Shown piece after piece: positions 26,891-36,013 of a DNA stretch of 64,000 nucleotides. How positions within the stretch are numbered: position 1 is the stretch's first letter; every line of letters starts with the position of its first letter. Origin of the DNA: Flavobacterium sp. Leaf82 (lineage in GTDB: Bacteria > Bacteroidota > Bacteroidia > Flavobacteriales > Flavobacteriaceae); contig NZ_LMMA01000003.1 in assembly GCF_001422725.1 (NCBI RefSeq), positions 1 through 64,000 of the forward strand, written 5' to 3'. The notes below the pieces were generated by a model, which had not been told where the DNA came from, ran no database searches, and saw nothing but the letters and a program-made list of their open reading frames with translations. A program made the position numbers and the translations under genes.

Positions 26891-26974
26891 ATACTTTTAA
26901 TGGTTTAGTAGACTTGGGGGCAACTAAATTCAGTATTGTATCGAATACTAATTATAACTACGTAAAGATCTTTG

Positions 26975-27053
26975 TAGCCCAGATAGAAACGATATCCTTT
27001 TTCTGGCTTCTTTAGCCAGAAAAAGATATAGTGAATAGCTGGAAAAAGCTCCT
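26975..27053. ncRNA. Structured intergenic element, probably a dispersed flavobacterial RNA-like repeat
   Basis: The 182-bp gap between recR and the CoA-binding gene contains nested complementary segments: AGC/GCT outermost, CCAG (26979-26982) with CTGG (27039-27042), GATATC (26991-26996) with GATAT (27025-27029), and an 11-bp perfect stem CTTTTTCTGGC (26997-27007) with GCCAGAAAAAG (27015-27025) around a 7-nt loop. The two sides of the internal loop (ATAGAAACG and AGTGAATAG) are unpaired. I recall similar segments (GGAGCT...TATATC, hairpin, GGATA...GGGCTA on the minus strand) in intergenic regions of other flavobacteria, with a variable apical stem. Strand is uncertain; the minus strand would place it as the 3' tail of the CoA-binding gene. 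Confidence 0.55.
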
Positions 27054-27059
27054 AAAAAT

Positions 27060-27425
27060 TTAATATTGATTAGTTGCCAATAATACCAAAGTACAAGCAA
27101 CTTCTGCTTTTATATTATTCAATTCTAATAATTGATATAATTCAGGATTTTCTGTACCCGGATTAAAAACAACTCTCTTTGGTTGAGCTTCTATTATATA
27201 ATTATAATAATCACGTTGACGAGAAGGATTTAAATACAAAGTAACAGTATCTATATTTTTAACCGGAATCGCTTTAGTATAGATTTTTACACCGGCAACT
27301 TCACCTGTATTTTGACCAATTGCTAAAACTGTATGCCCTTTATCAACTAACATATTTATGGCTTTAAAAGCGTAACGATCTGGTTTTGTGGTAGCACCCA
27401 GAACTAAAGTTTTTTTATTTTTCAT
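27060..27425 (-). CDS. CoA-binding domain protein (YccU-like)
   Basis: 121 residues from ATG 27425 (MKNKKTLVLGATT); in-frame ATGs at 27428 and 27455 would add 1 or 10 residues that do not fit the family start. The single domain is a Rossmann-like CoA_binding_2 fold: LVLGATTKPDRYAFKAINML, then KAIPVKNIDTVTLYLNP and FNPGTENPEL. The function of these small proteins is poorly defined; they resemble the nucleotide- or CoA-binding domain of succinyl-CoA ligase. A TACTTTTG box (27450-27443) lies 18 bases before the ATG as a plausible -7 element. It shares its 5' region with the divergent marC gene. Confidence 0.85.
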   Translation of the reverse strand: MKNKKTLVLGATTKPDRYAFKAINMLVDKGHTVLAIGQNTGEVAGVKIYTKAIPVKNIDTVTLYLNPSRQRDYYNYIIEAQPKRVVFNPGTENPELYQLLELNNIKAEVACTLVLLATNQY

Positions 27426-27442
27426 CATTTTTAAATATGTTA

Positions 27443-27450
27443 CAAAAGTA
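27443..27450 (-). promoter_or_regulatory. -7 element before the CoA-binding gene
   Basis: TACTTTTG on the minus strand fits TAnnTTTG; the start would be near 27437, giving a leader of about a dozen bases. No clear -33 TTTG is seen at the right distance. Confidence 0.4.
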
Positions 27451-27567
27451 ATCAAAAAGAACGAGCTTAGTTTAAGTTATTGTTTTAGAAATAAAAACAA
27501 TATCCTAACAAGAATTTGCTTTCAGGTATCAAAAAATAACTATTTTTACCTTACTAACCAAAACAAC

Positions 27568-28197
27568 ATGGATTTATTCATTTATTTATTCGCCGCTCTT
27601 TTCTCAGTCCTGAATCCAATTGGCACTGTTCCAATTTTCGTTGGACTCACGCAACATGATTCTCAGGAGGAGCGTTCCAGAATTTCACTCTGGACTGCTA
27701 TAAACGTATTTATCATTTTAATAGTTTCTTTTTTTATTGGTCAATATGTTCTAAGTTTTTTTGGAATTAGCATTGACGCTCTTAGAATTGCAGGCGGAAT
27801 TGTAATTGTAAACTCGGGATTCTCATTACTATCCGGAAAGATTAACAAAAAACGAGGAATCAATAAAAAAGTAGAAACCGATGCTCAACAACGTAACGAC
27901 ATTGCTCTTACTCCACTTGCAATACCTATGTTAGCAGGTCCCGGATCAATATCATTGTTAATAGCTTTTTATCAGGAACACCATGGAATGGAAGAAATCA
28001 TTATATCGACTTTGGCAATTTTAGCTATTGCTATTGCAATTTTCGCCATTTTAAAGAGCGCTCATTACTTAGCCAGAATATTGGGAGCTTCGGGAATTGT
28101 AGCTATTTCAAGAATAGTTGGTTTTATAGTAATTTCTATCGGAATTCAATATATCGTAAGTTCGATTATTAATATTGTAAAAGGAAATTTGATGTAG
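27568..28197 (+). CDS. MarC/UPF0056-family integral membrane protein
   Basis: 209 residues from ATG 27568 (MDLFIYLFAALFSVLNPIGTVPIF). The frame is open further upstream, but that part overlaps the divergent gene and has no family similarity. The protein has six hydrophobic segments, the conserved NPIGTVPIF in the first, and PLAIPMLAGPGSISLLI in the middle, which is diagnostic of the MarC family. Despite the name, a role in multiple antibiotic resistance was not upheld for E. coli MarC; the transported substrate, if any, is unknown. It is the only plus-strand gene in the left 52 kb, and ends at a strong bidirectional terminator. Confidence 0.93.
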   Translation: MDLFIYLFAALFSVLNPIGTVPIFVGLTQHDSQEERSRISLWTAINVFIILIVSFFIGQYVLSFFGISIDALRIAGGIVIVNSGFSLLSGKINKKRGINKKVETDAQQRNDIALTPLAIPMLAGPGSISLLIAFYQEHHGMEEIIISTLAILAIAIAIFAILKSAHYLARILGASGIVAISRIVGFIVISIGIQYIVSSIINIVKGNLM

Positions 28198-28220
28198 ATT
28201 TTCTTTACTTTGTCAAATCA

Positions 28221-28256
28221 AAAAAGGGGATAAAACATAAGTTTTATCCCCTTTTT
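28221..28256. terminator. Bidirectional intrinsic terminator between marC-family gene and ctlX
   Basis: A perfect 16-bp stem (28221-28236 with 28241-28256; core GGGGATAAAAC) around an ATAA loop is flanked by A5 on one side and T5 on the other, so it works for both converging genes. Confidence 0.92.
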
Positions 28257-28274
28257 ATTATACTTTATAAAATT

Positions 28275-29210
28275 TTAGCTTCTTGGCAAAAACACTTCAG
28301 CCATCATACATCTGGCACTTCCACCTCCGCAAGCCTCAATTGTATCAAGACTTGAACTTAGTATTTCAGCATGATTTTCTAATTGAGCAATTTGTTTTGG
28401 AGTCAAACTTTGATGTGCAGAAGCACTCATAACTATATATTTCTTATCATTTGTTCCTCGAACTTCTAACATATTACCTGCGAAATTATTTACCTGCGCT
28501 TCAGTAATTAAGATAATTTCTTTTTTATCTGCTTTTAAGTTTTCAAGAACCATTTTACGCTCTTTTTTATCATCTATACAATCTGCACAAATAACAGCAA
28601 AAGTCTCGCCTAAACACATCATTACATTCGTATGATATATTAATTTGCGTTCTCCGTCTACAGTTTGAAAAGCTTCAAAAATAACTGGAGCATAATCAAA
28701 ATCTTCACAGAACTCAATAAACAATTCTTCATCGGCACGAGGAGACAATGCACAATATGCTTTAGCATTTGCTCTGTCTAAAAGTAAACTTCCGGTTCCT
28801 TCAAGAAAAAAGCCATCTTCTTCTGCAGATGTATAATCCATTATATTATTAATCACAAAACCTTTATCTTCAAGAGTATCTAAAATATCTTCGCGACGCT
28901 CCTGACGACGATTTTCTGCAAACATAGGGTAAAGTGCTACATCTCCATTTTCATGAAAAGAAACCCAATTGTTCGGGAATATACTATCTGGCGTATCTGT
29001 TTCCAGATTATCATCGATAATAGTAACATCTACTCCAACTGCTCTTAACTTTTCTACAAAAACATCAAACTCTTGTTGTGCTTTTGCATTTACAGTACTT
29101 GGCAAAAGCCCGTCTAATACTTTTTGGTAGTAATTATTTACAGCCGTTTGCTCATTCATTCTGAAAGCAACTGGCCGAATCATTACAATTGCATTTGTCG
29201 TTTGTTTCAT
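28275..29210 (-). CDS. ctlX: Citrulline/arginine-type guanidino-group hydrolase, CtlX family
   Basis: 311 residues of the amidinotransferase/deiminase (alpha-beta propeller) superfamily. FPNNWVSFH (at about 93-101), EGTGSLLLD (about 136-144), HTNVMM with the catalytic histidine, and the nucleophile Cys301 in GGGSARCMMAEV at the C-terminus are present. The GGGSxRCM ending and FPNNW match the group named CtlX (citrulline utilisation hydrolase). Bacterial CtlX proteins are linked to arginine or citrulline catabolism; the exact reaction is uncertain. It is preceded by 75 bp with a heptad-repeat array, then by a second enzyme of the same superfamily, so the two probably act in one pathway. Confidence 0.87.
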   Translation of the reverse strand: MKQTTNAIVMIRPVAFRMNEQTAVNNYYQKVLDGLLPSTVNAKAQQEFDVFVEKLRAVGVDVTIIDDNLETDTPDSIFPNNWVSFHENGDVALYPMFAENRRQERREDILDTLEDKGFVINNIMDYTSAEEDGFFLEGTGSLLLDRANAKAYCALSPRADEELFIEFCEDFDYAPVIFEAFQTVDGERKLIYHTNVMMCLGETFAVICADCIDDKKERKMVLENLKADKKEIILITEAQVNNFAGNMLEVRGTNDKKYIVMSASAHQSLTPKQIAQLENHAEILSSSLDTIEACGGGSARCMMAEVFLPRS

Positions 29211-29225
29211 GTCTTATATATTTTT

Positions 29226-29281
29226 GTTTCAAGTTTCAAGTTTCAAGTTATCTGAACTTGCAACATGAAACCTGAATCTTA
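29226..29281. repeat. Inverted heptad-repeat array before ctlX
   Basis: On the plus strand GTTTCAA occurs three times in exact tandem (29226-29246), then GTTATCT. Reading the other strand from 29278, degenerate units of the same heptad appear (GATTCAG, GTTTCAT, GTTGCAA). So a 7-bp unit runs in one direction, then turns round. The array ends 16 bp before the ctlX ATG. The same architecture is found at 51491-51581. Confidence 0.75.
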
Positions 29282-29285
29282 TTTT

Positions 29286-30200
29286 TTAGTCTCTAATTAA
29301 AGGTAAAGTTGAACATCTTAATAAACCTTCTTGTTTGGCAATTTCAGCATAAGGAATTTCTTCAACTGTAAATCCGTTTGCGCGTAGCCAATTGTTTAGT
29401 CGTGTAAAGTTTTTTTCTGAAACTACCACATTTTGATCAATCGAAAATACGTTTGAAAACATATTATACATTTCATTTCTCTCAATGTGAAATAAATTTT
29501 CTATTCCAAATAGATTAACTAGATACAAATAATCAGCTTCTTCACGGAAACCTCTTTTATAAATAATTCCTTTATCTTTTCCAACAGGCTGAAAACAACA
29601 ATCCAAATGCAAAGCATTATCACGAGCTTCTAATTTGGATTTAACCAAATCAAATTCTTTCACAATTTTATTCGGAAATAATTCTTTGATAAAATTAACT
29701 CCATGCATATTTGTTCTTGCAGTAATATAATCTTTGTAGTCACTTCCTTTATAAGTTCCAATAAAGATATGCTCGTTCCAAAGCATAACATCACCACCTT
29801 CTATATGAACTTCCTCTGGTGGACGAACAACTTTTAACGGATTTATTTGATCAATTACATATTGAATTGCATCTAACTCACGTTCTCTATCCGGAAGAAT
29901 ATTTGATTTTACAAATGTATCATCTATCACAAAACCAATATCTCTTGCAAAAATCTGATTATAATTCTCTATCATTTCTGGACGATAAACCTTTACATCA
30001 TATTTTTGAAAAACAGCATTAAAAGCATCCATTTCAGCAACCATATCTTTTTCTAATGGATAAGTTCCTGCCTTAATATGTTCCAATGATTTAGGATCAT
30101 AGGCTTCATCTAAAGATGGAGTCGGCCCATTATGAACAGCAGAACCTAAGACCACAGCCCGTAGTCTCGACGTTTCGTTCTTTATATTTAATTGCAACAT
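29286..30200 (-). CDS. Amidinotransferase/dimethylarginine-hydrolase-like protein
   Basis: 304 residues of the guanidino-group-modifying superfamily, only distantly similar to the neighbouring CtlX. It has FARDIGFVIDD (about 88-98), HIEGGDVMLW, DNALHLDCCF with the catalytic histidine, and the C-terminal nucleophile Cys296 in LLRCSTLPL. The family covers arginine deiminase, dimethylarginine dimethylaminohydrolase and glycine amidinotransferase; which reaction applies cannot be read. It is upstream of ctlX in the same direction (75-bp gap) and follows the gltA terminator, with a possible -7 element CAAAGATA (plus strand 30220-30227) in front. Confidence 0.82.
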   Translation of the reverse strand: MLQLNIKNETSRLRAVVLGSAVHNGPTPSLDEAYDPKSLEHIKAGTYPLEKDMVAEMDAFNAVFQKYDVKVYRPEMIENYNQIFARDIGFVIDDTFVKSNILPDRERELDAIQYVIDQINPLKVVRPPEEVHIEGGDVMLWNEHIFIGTYKGSDYKDYITARTNMHGVNFIKELFPNKIVKEFDLVKSKLEARDNALHLDCCFQPVGKDKGIIYKRGFREEADYLYLVNLFGIENLFHIERNEMYNMFSNVFSIDQNVVVSEKNFTRLNNWLRANGFTVEEIPYAEIAKQEGLLRCSTLPLIRD

Positions 30201-30230
30201 AACTTTATTATATTTTGGCCAAAGATAAAA

Positions 30231-30256
30231 AAAGCTTCACAGTTAAGTGAAGCTTT
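30231..30256 (-). terminator. Intrinsic terminator of gltA
   Basis: AAAGCTTCAC (30231-30240) and GTGAAGCTTT (30247-30256) form a perfect 10-bp stem with a 6-nt loop. On the minus strand the stem is followed by a run of T, ten bases after the gltA stop. Confidence 0.88.
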
Positions 30257-30265
30257 AAAATATTT

Positions 30266-31543
30266 TTATTTGTTCGACTTAAAGTCTCTCAGCGGATGCC
30301 CAGTGTAAATTTGTCTTGGTCTGCCAATTGGTTCTTTATTTTCACGCATTTCTTTCCATTGTGCGATCCAACCCGGTAATCTTCCAATAGCAAACATTAC
30401 TGTAAACATATCAGTAGGAATTCCTAATGCTCTGTATATAATTCCAGAATAGAAATCTACGTTAGGGTATAAGTTTCTTGATTTGAAGTACTCATCTTCT
30501 AAAGCTGCCGTTTCTAACTTTTTAGCAATTTCTAAAATAGGATCTTCAACTCCTAAAGTTTCTAATACTTCTTTAGCTGCTTTTTTAATAATTCTAGCTC
30601 TAGGATCAAAGTTTTTATATACTCTGTGACCAAATCCCATTAAACGGAAAGGATCATTTTTATCTTTTGCTTTCGCCAAAAATTTATCTGTATCTCCACC
30701 ATCTTTATTGATTTCTTCCAGCATTTCAAGAACAGCTTGATTTGCACCACCATGAAGTGGACCCCAAAGAGCAGAAACTCCAGCAGAAATAGAAGCAAAT
30801 AAACCAGCATGAGATGAACCAACCATTCTAACAGTAGATGTAGAACAATTTTGTTCATGGTCTGCATGAAGAATAAACAATTTATCTAATGCATTGATAA
30901 CAACAGGATTTGCTGCATAAGGACCTGTAGGCAATTTAAACATTAACTGCATAAAATTATCTACATAACCTGTTGTGTTATCATAATAATTTAATGGATA
31001 ACCCATAGTTTTTCTATAAGTCCAAGTAGCAATTACAAGAAATTTACCCATTGTCTTGCAAATGGCCTCATACATTTCTTTTTCATTATCTACATTGACT
31101 GCTTTTGGATTGAATGCTGTTAAAGCACTTGTCAAAGCAGACAAAACACCCATTGGATGAGCTGTTTTTGGAAAACCATCAATGATATTTTTCATTTCTT
31201 CGTTAACCAAAGTATGTTTTTTAATACCATTTTCAAATTGCTCTAATTCTTTAGCTGTTGGTAATTCACCAAAAATCAAAAGATAAGATACTTCTAAGAA
31301 ACTAGCTTTTTCAGCAAGATCTTCTATCGAGTATCCTCTGTAACGCAAAATTCCTAATTCTCCATCTAAGAAAGTGATTTCACTCTTACAAGAACCAGAA
31401 TTTTTGTATCCCGGATCAAGAGTAATTATACCAGTTAAATCACGTAATTTGTTAATATCGATAGCTGATTCATTTTCACTCCCTGTAATTACTGGAAGTT
31501 CAATTTTTTGACCATCTACTTCTAATGTAGCTATTTTTGACAT
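30266..31543 (-). CDS. gltA: Citrate synthase
   Basis: 425 residues, type of the hexameric bacterial enzyme. HADHEQNCSTSTVR contains the catalytic histidine region, GPLHGGANQAV the substrate-binding loop, GFGHRVYKNFDPRA the second active-site histidine, and DFYSGI the aspartate. It condenses oxaloacetate and acetyl-CoA to citrate at the entry of the TCA cycle. It is a single-gene unit: enolase upstream ends in a terminator, and gltA has its own terminator at 30231-30256. Confidence 0.97.
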   Translation of the reverse strand: MSKIATLEVDGQKIELPVITGSENESAIDINKLRDLTGIITLDPGYKNSGSCKSEITFLDGELGILRYRGYSIEDLAEKASFLEVSYLLIFGELPTAKELEQFENGIKKHTLVNEEMKNIIDGFPKTAHPMGVLSALTSALTAFNPKAVNVDNEKEMYEAICKTMGKFLVIATWTYRKTMGYPLNYYDNTTGYVDNFMQLMFKLPTGPYAANPVVINALDKLFILHADHEQNCSTSTVRMVGSSHAGLFASISAGVSALWGPLHGGANQAVLEMLEEINKDGGDTDKFLAKAKDKNDPFRLMGFGHRVYKNFDPRARIIKKAAKEVLETLGVEDPILEIAKKLETAALEDEYFKSRNLYPNVDFYSGIIYRALGIPTDMFTVMFAIGRLPGWIAQWKEMRENKEPIGRPRQIYTGHPLRDFKSNK

Positions 31544-31580
31544 AATATATCGGAAATAAATCTTTAAAATAATAATTTAT

Positions 31581-31588
31581 CAAATCTA
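31581..31588 (-). promoter_or_regulatory. -7 element before gltA
   Basis: TAGATTTG on the minus strand (31588-31581) fits TAnnTTTG; the start would be near 31574, a leader of about 31 nt. The -33 region is only T-rich (TTTT), not a full TTTG. Confidence 0.45.
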
Positions 31589-31648
31589 ATGAATTTAAGA
31601 CTAATTAAAAAAAGAATCCTGCTATGAATTTGTTAAAACTCCAAAAAA

Positions 31649-31674
31649 AAACCATCCGCCTAAACGAATGGTTT
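31649..31674 (-). terminator. Intrinsic terminator of enolase
   Basis: AAACCATCCG (31649-31658) and CGAATGGTTT (31665-31674) pair over 10 bp with one G-U pair and a 6-nt loop, followed on the minus strand by an uninterrupted T-run. A further small stem AAGAC/GTCTT at 31681-31694 lies between it and the stop codon. Confidence 0.85.
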
Positions 31675-31699
31675 AAATTTAAGACATAAGTCTTATATA

Positions 31700-33004
<1,305 letters not shown>

Positions 33005-33019
33005 TTATTAATAAATTAT

Positions 33020-33048
33020 AAATATTTTTCGAAATTATAAAAATATTT
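33020..33048. repeat. AT-only inverted repeat upstream of enolase
   Basis: AAATATTTTT (33020-33029) and AAAAATATTT (33039-33048) are perfect 10-bp arms around a 9-nt spacer. It starts 28 bp before the eno start codon and lies in the 102-bp gap after carA. It could be a weak carA terminator or a leader hairpin of eno; the stem is only A-T pairs. Confidence 0.45.
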
Positions 33049-33094
33049 AATATTAAATACCACATCTAACAATTAAATACCTTTATTTTATTAA

Positions 33095-34213
33095 CTACAT
33101 CGTTTTAGCAGAAGCCGCTTTTATATTCTCAACAAACTGATCGAATAAATAAGACGAATCATGTGGCCCAGGACTAGCTTCAGGATGATATTGTACAGAA
33201 AAACAATTCTTATTTTTCATACGCATACCTGCAACAGTTTCGTCATTTAAATGCAAATGTGTAATCTCTAAATCAGGATGATTATCTAACGCTTCTTTAT
33301 TAACTGCAAAACCGTGATTTTGTGAAGTAATCTCCCCTTTTCCTGTAATGAGGTTTTTTACCGGGTGATTTATACCTCTGTGCCCATTAAACATTTTATA
33401 AGTCTGAACACCATTTGCTAAAGCAATAACCTGATGCCCTAAACAAATCCCGAATAAAGGATTATCATTAGCTAAAATTTCTTTTGCTACTTCAATTGCT
33501 CCAAAAAGCGGATCTGGATCTCCAGGACCATTTGACAAGAAATATCCATCTGGATTAAACTCAGCCAAATCTTTATATGTTGAATTATAAGGAAAGACTT
33601 TAATATAACAATCTCTCTTTGCAAGGTTTCTTAAGATATTCTTTTTGATACCAAGGTCCAAGGCCGAAATTTTGTAAGTCGCATTATCATCTCCAAAAAA
33701 ATAAGGTTCAGTAGTTGAAACTTTTGACGCCAACTCTAAACCTTCCATGTTTGGCACATTAGCCAATTCTTTTTTCAAATCTTCAATCGAAGTACCATCT
33801 GTACAAATAACAGCATTCATCGCACCATTATCACGAATATAGCTTACTAGCGCTCTGGTATCAACATCAGAAATACAGATTAGATTCTGTTTAATAAAAT
33901 AATCTTCTAAACTTCCTGAAGAATCTTCTCTCGAATAATTAAAACTAAAGTTTTTACAAACTAATCCTGAAATTTTGATGCTATCAGATTCTATTTCTAA
34001 ATCGTTAACACCATAATTTCCAATATGAGGATTAGTAGCCACCATAATTTGACCAAAATAAGAAGGATCTGTAAAAATCTCCTGATATCCTGTCATTCCA
34101 GTATTAAAACAAACTTCACCGAAAGTTTTACCGCTGATTCCGATAGATTTTCCGTGAAAAATAGTTCCATCACTTAGTAATAAAATGGCGCTTTGTCGTG
34201 TAGTGTATTTCAT
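33095..34213 (-). CDS. carA: Carbamoyl-phosphate synthase small subunit
   Basis: 372 residues, normal length. The N-terminal domain has DGTIFHGKSIG and GEVCFNTGMTGYQE. The C-terminal class I glutamine amidotransferase domain has the nucleophile elbow FGICLGHQ with the catalytic cysteine, SQNHGFAV, and the histidine-glutamate pair in QYHPEASPGPHD. It supplies ammonia from glutamine to the large subunit (CarB, not in this window) for pyrimidine and arginine synthesis. It stands alone between eno and the rplQ terminator. Confidence 0.96.
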   Translation of the reverse strand: MKYTTRQSAILLLSDGTIFHGKSIGISGKTFGEVCFNTGMTGYQEIFTDPSYFGQIMVATNPHIGNYGVNDLEIESDSIKISGLVCKNFSFNYSREDSSGSLEDYFIKQNLICISDVDTRALVSYIRDNGAMNAVICTDGTSIEDLKKELANVPNMEGLELASKVSTTEPYFFGDDNATYKISALDLGIKKNILRNLAKRDCYIKVFPYNSTYKDLAEFNPDGYFLSNGPGDPDPLFGAIEVAKEILANDNPLFGICLGHQVIALANGVQTYKMFNGHRGINHPVKNLITGKGEITSQNHGFAVNKEALDNHPDLEITHLHLNDETVAGMRMKNKNCFSVQYHPEASPGPHDSSYLFDQFVENIKAASAKTM

Positions 34214-34291
34214 TATTTAATTTGTATTGTTTTCTTTTTAATTGTTTCATGAAATTTGCAATGCTCATTTCATTTGTAATTAGATATTTTG

Positions 34292-34323
34292 CAAATTTAC
34301 TTCTTTAAAAGAGTGCTTCCAAG
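34292..34323 (-). promoter_or_regulatory. Predicted carA promoter
   Basis: Minus strand TAAATTTG (34299-34292) is a full TAnnTTTG; CTTG (34323-34320) lies 20 bases upstream, keeping the TTG core of the -33 element. The start near 34285 leaves a leader of about 70 nt. Confidence 0.55.
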
Positions 34324-34411
34324 ATTTTTTAAAAATTTCATTCATAAAATTAAAACCTAAGTTTTAAAATAAGTTACATTTCAAACTATTTTAAAAAAAA
34401 ATCCAAAAAAA

Positions 34412-34440
34412 AAGGATAAACTAAAAATTAGCTTATCCTT
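34412..34440 (-). terminator. Intrinsic terminator of the ribosomal super-operon (after rplQ)
   Basis: A 13-bp stem (34412-34424 with 34428-34440, one G-U pair; core AAGGATAA) has a 3-nt loop and is followed on the minus strand by a T-run of nine. It lies 28 bp after the rplQ stop and closes the rplC-to-rplQ unit. Confidence 0.9.
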
Positions 34441-34468
34441 GATTTCTATAGAATCATTACTTTCATAA

Positions 34469-34963
34469 TTATTCAGAAGCTTCAGTAGTCGATTCTGATT
34501 CAGCAGCAGGAGCTTCTGGAGTAGTCCCCTCAGCTTCTTTCTTTGCTTTACCACCACGACGGCTTTTAGCTTTTTTAACTTCTTTTTTACCACCATTGTA
34601 AAGTTCATTGAAATCTACAAGTTCGATCATTGCCATATCAGCATTATCTCCCAAACGATTTCCAACTTTAATGATACGAGTGTATCCACCTGGACGGTCT
34701 CCAACTTTAGCAGCTACGTCTCTGAATAAATCAGTTACCGCATATTTACTACGTAAGTAAGCAAAAACAATACGACGGTTGTGAGTCGTATCTTCTTTTG
34801 ATTTTGTGATTAAAGGCTCAACGAATTGTTTAAGCGCTTTAGCTTTAGCAACAGTAGTGTTAATACGTTTGTGCTCAATAAGAGAACAAGCCATATTAGC
34901 TAACATAGCTTTTCTATGTCCAGTCTGTCTGCTTAAGTGATTGAATTTTTTTCCGTGTCTCAT
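34469..34963 (-). CDS. rplQ: 50S ribosomal protein L17
   Basis: 164 residues. The first 115 or so are the conserved L17 domain ([28 protein letters not shown]). The remaining roughly 45 residues are a low-complexity tail, first Lys/Arg-rich ([17 protein letters not shown]) then Glu/Ala/Thr/Ser-rich. L17 lines the exit-tunnel side of the large subunit. It is the last gene of the operon, 36 bp after rpoA. C-terminal extensions of this sort occur in Bacteroidota L17. Confidence 0.97.
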   Translation of the reverse strand: MRHGKKFNHLSRQTGHRKAMLANMACSLIEHKRINTTVAKAKALKQFVEPLITKSKEDTTHNRRIVFAYLRSKYAVTDLFRDVAAKVGDRPGGYTRIIKVGNRLGDNADMAMIELVDFNELYNGGKKEVKKAKSRRGGKAKKEAEGTTPEAPAAESESTTEASE

Positions 34964-34978
34964 TGCTATTTTAAATTT

Positions 34979-34996
34979 AATCCGCCAAGGCGGATT
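34979..34996. promoter_or_regulatory. 18-bp perfect palindrome between rpoA and rplQ
   Basis: AATCCGCC is followed directly by AA and GGCGGATT, giving a GC-rich hairpin (7-bp stem, 4-nt loop) in AT-rich surroundings. It fills half of the 36-bp spacer, 15 bp before the rplQ start. It may regulate rplQ translation, or be a processing site. Confidence 0.55.
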
Positions 34997-34999
34997 GAA

Positions 35000-35992
35000 T
35001 TATTCTTTATCTAATTTGTATTTAGCTAAATCCATTCCGAAAGTTAAATTCTTAACAGCTACAAGTTCATCTAGCTCAGTTAAAGATTTTTTACCAAAAT
35101 TACGGAATTTCATTAGGTCATTTTTATTGAACGATACTAAATCACCAAGTGTATCAACTTCAGCCGCTTTCAAGCAATTTAATGCTCTCACAGATAAATC
35201 CATATCAACAAGCTTAGTTTTAAGCAATTGTCTCATATGCAATGACTCTTCATCATACGATTCTGTTTGTGCAATTTCGTCAGCCTCGAGTGTAATTCTT
35301 TCGTCAGAAAATAACATGAAGTGGTGAATTAAAACTTTAGCAGCTTCAGTAAGAGCATCTTTTGGATTAATAGATCCATCAGTTTTGATTTCAAAAACTA
35401 ATTTCTCGTAATCTGTTTTTTGCTCAACACGGAAGTTTTCAATTGCGTATTTTACATTTTTTACCGGAGTAAAAATAGAATCTGTAAAAATAGTACCAAT
35501 CGCAGCGTTCTGTTTTTTGTTCTCCTCAGCAGGAACATATCCTCTACCTTTTTCGATTGTTAAATCGAAGTTCAATTTGATTTTAGAATCTAAATTACAG
35601 ATAACAAGGTCTGGATTCAAAACTTGGAAACCTGAAATAAATTTTTGAAAATCACCTGCTGTTAGTTGATCTTTACCAGAAACAGAAATTGTAACTGCTT
35701 CATTATCGATATCTTCAATTTGACGTTTAAAACGTACTTGTTTTAGATTAAGAATAATTTCGGTAACATCTTCAACAACACCTGAAATAGTAGAAAACTC
35801 ATGATCTACACCTTCGATACGAACAGATGTAATTGCATAACCTTCTAATGCTGAAAGCAAAACTCTTCTAAGTGCATTACCAACTGTCAATCCATAACCA
35901 GGTTCTAAAGGTCTAAATTCGAATTTACCTTCAAAATCGGTTGAATCGATCATGATAACTTTATCGGGCTTTTGAAAATTAAATATTGCCAT
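35000..35992 (-). CDS. rpoA: DNA-directed RNA polymerase subunit alpha
   Basis: 330 residues. The N-terminal assembly domain starts [28 protein letters not shown], abridged here as [15 protein letters not shown], and the C-terminal domain has [32 protein letters not shown] and [12 protein letters not shown], which bind promoter UP elements and activators. It lies between rpsD and rplQ as in most bacteria. Confidence 0.97.
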   Translation of the reverse strand: MAIFNFQKPDKVIMIDSTDFEGKFEFRPLEPGYGLTVGNALRRVLLSALEGYAITSVRIEGVDHEFSTISGVVEDVTEIILNLKQVRFKRQIEDIDNEAVTISVSGKDQLTAGDFQKFISGFQVLNPDLVICNLDSKIKLNFDLTIEKGRGYVPAEENKKQNAAIGTIFTDSIFTPVKNVKYAIENFRVEQKTDYEKLVFEIKTDGSINPKDALTEAAKVLIHHFMLFSDERITLEADEIAQTESYDEESLHMRQLLKTKLVDMDLSVRALNCLKAAEVDTLGDLVSFNKNDLMKFRNFGKKSLTELDELVAVKNLTFGMDLAKYKLDKE

Positions 35993-36013
35993 AAATTTCG
36001 ACTAAGTCAATTA

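Noticed and set aside
34381..34608. Short lysine-rich frame overlapping the end of rplQ and the terminator
   Set aside because: It runs through the terminator hairpin and is a frame-shifted reading of the low-complexity L17 tail.
34941..35327. 128-codon plus-strand frame opposite rpoA
   Set aside because: Antisense to a conserved housekeeping gene, with no recognisable protein features.
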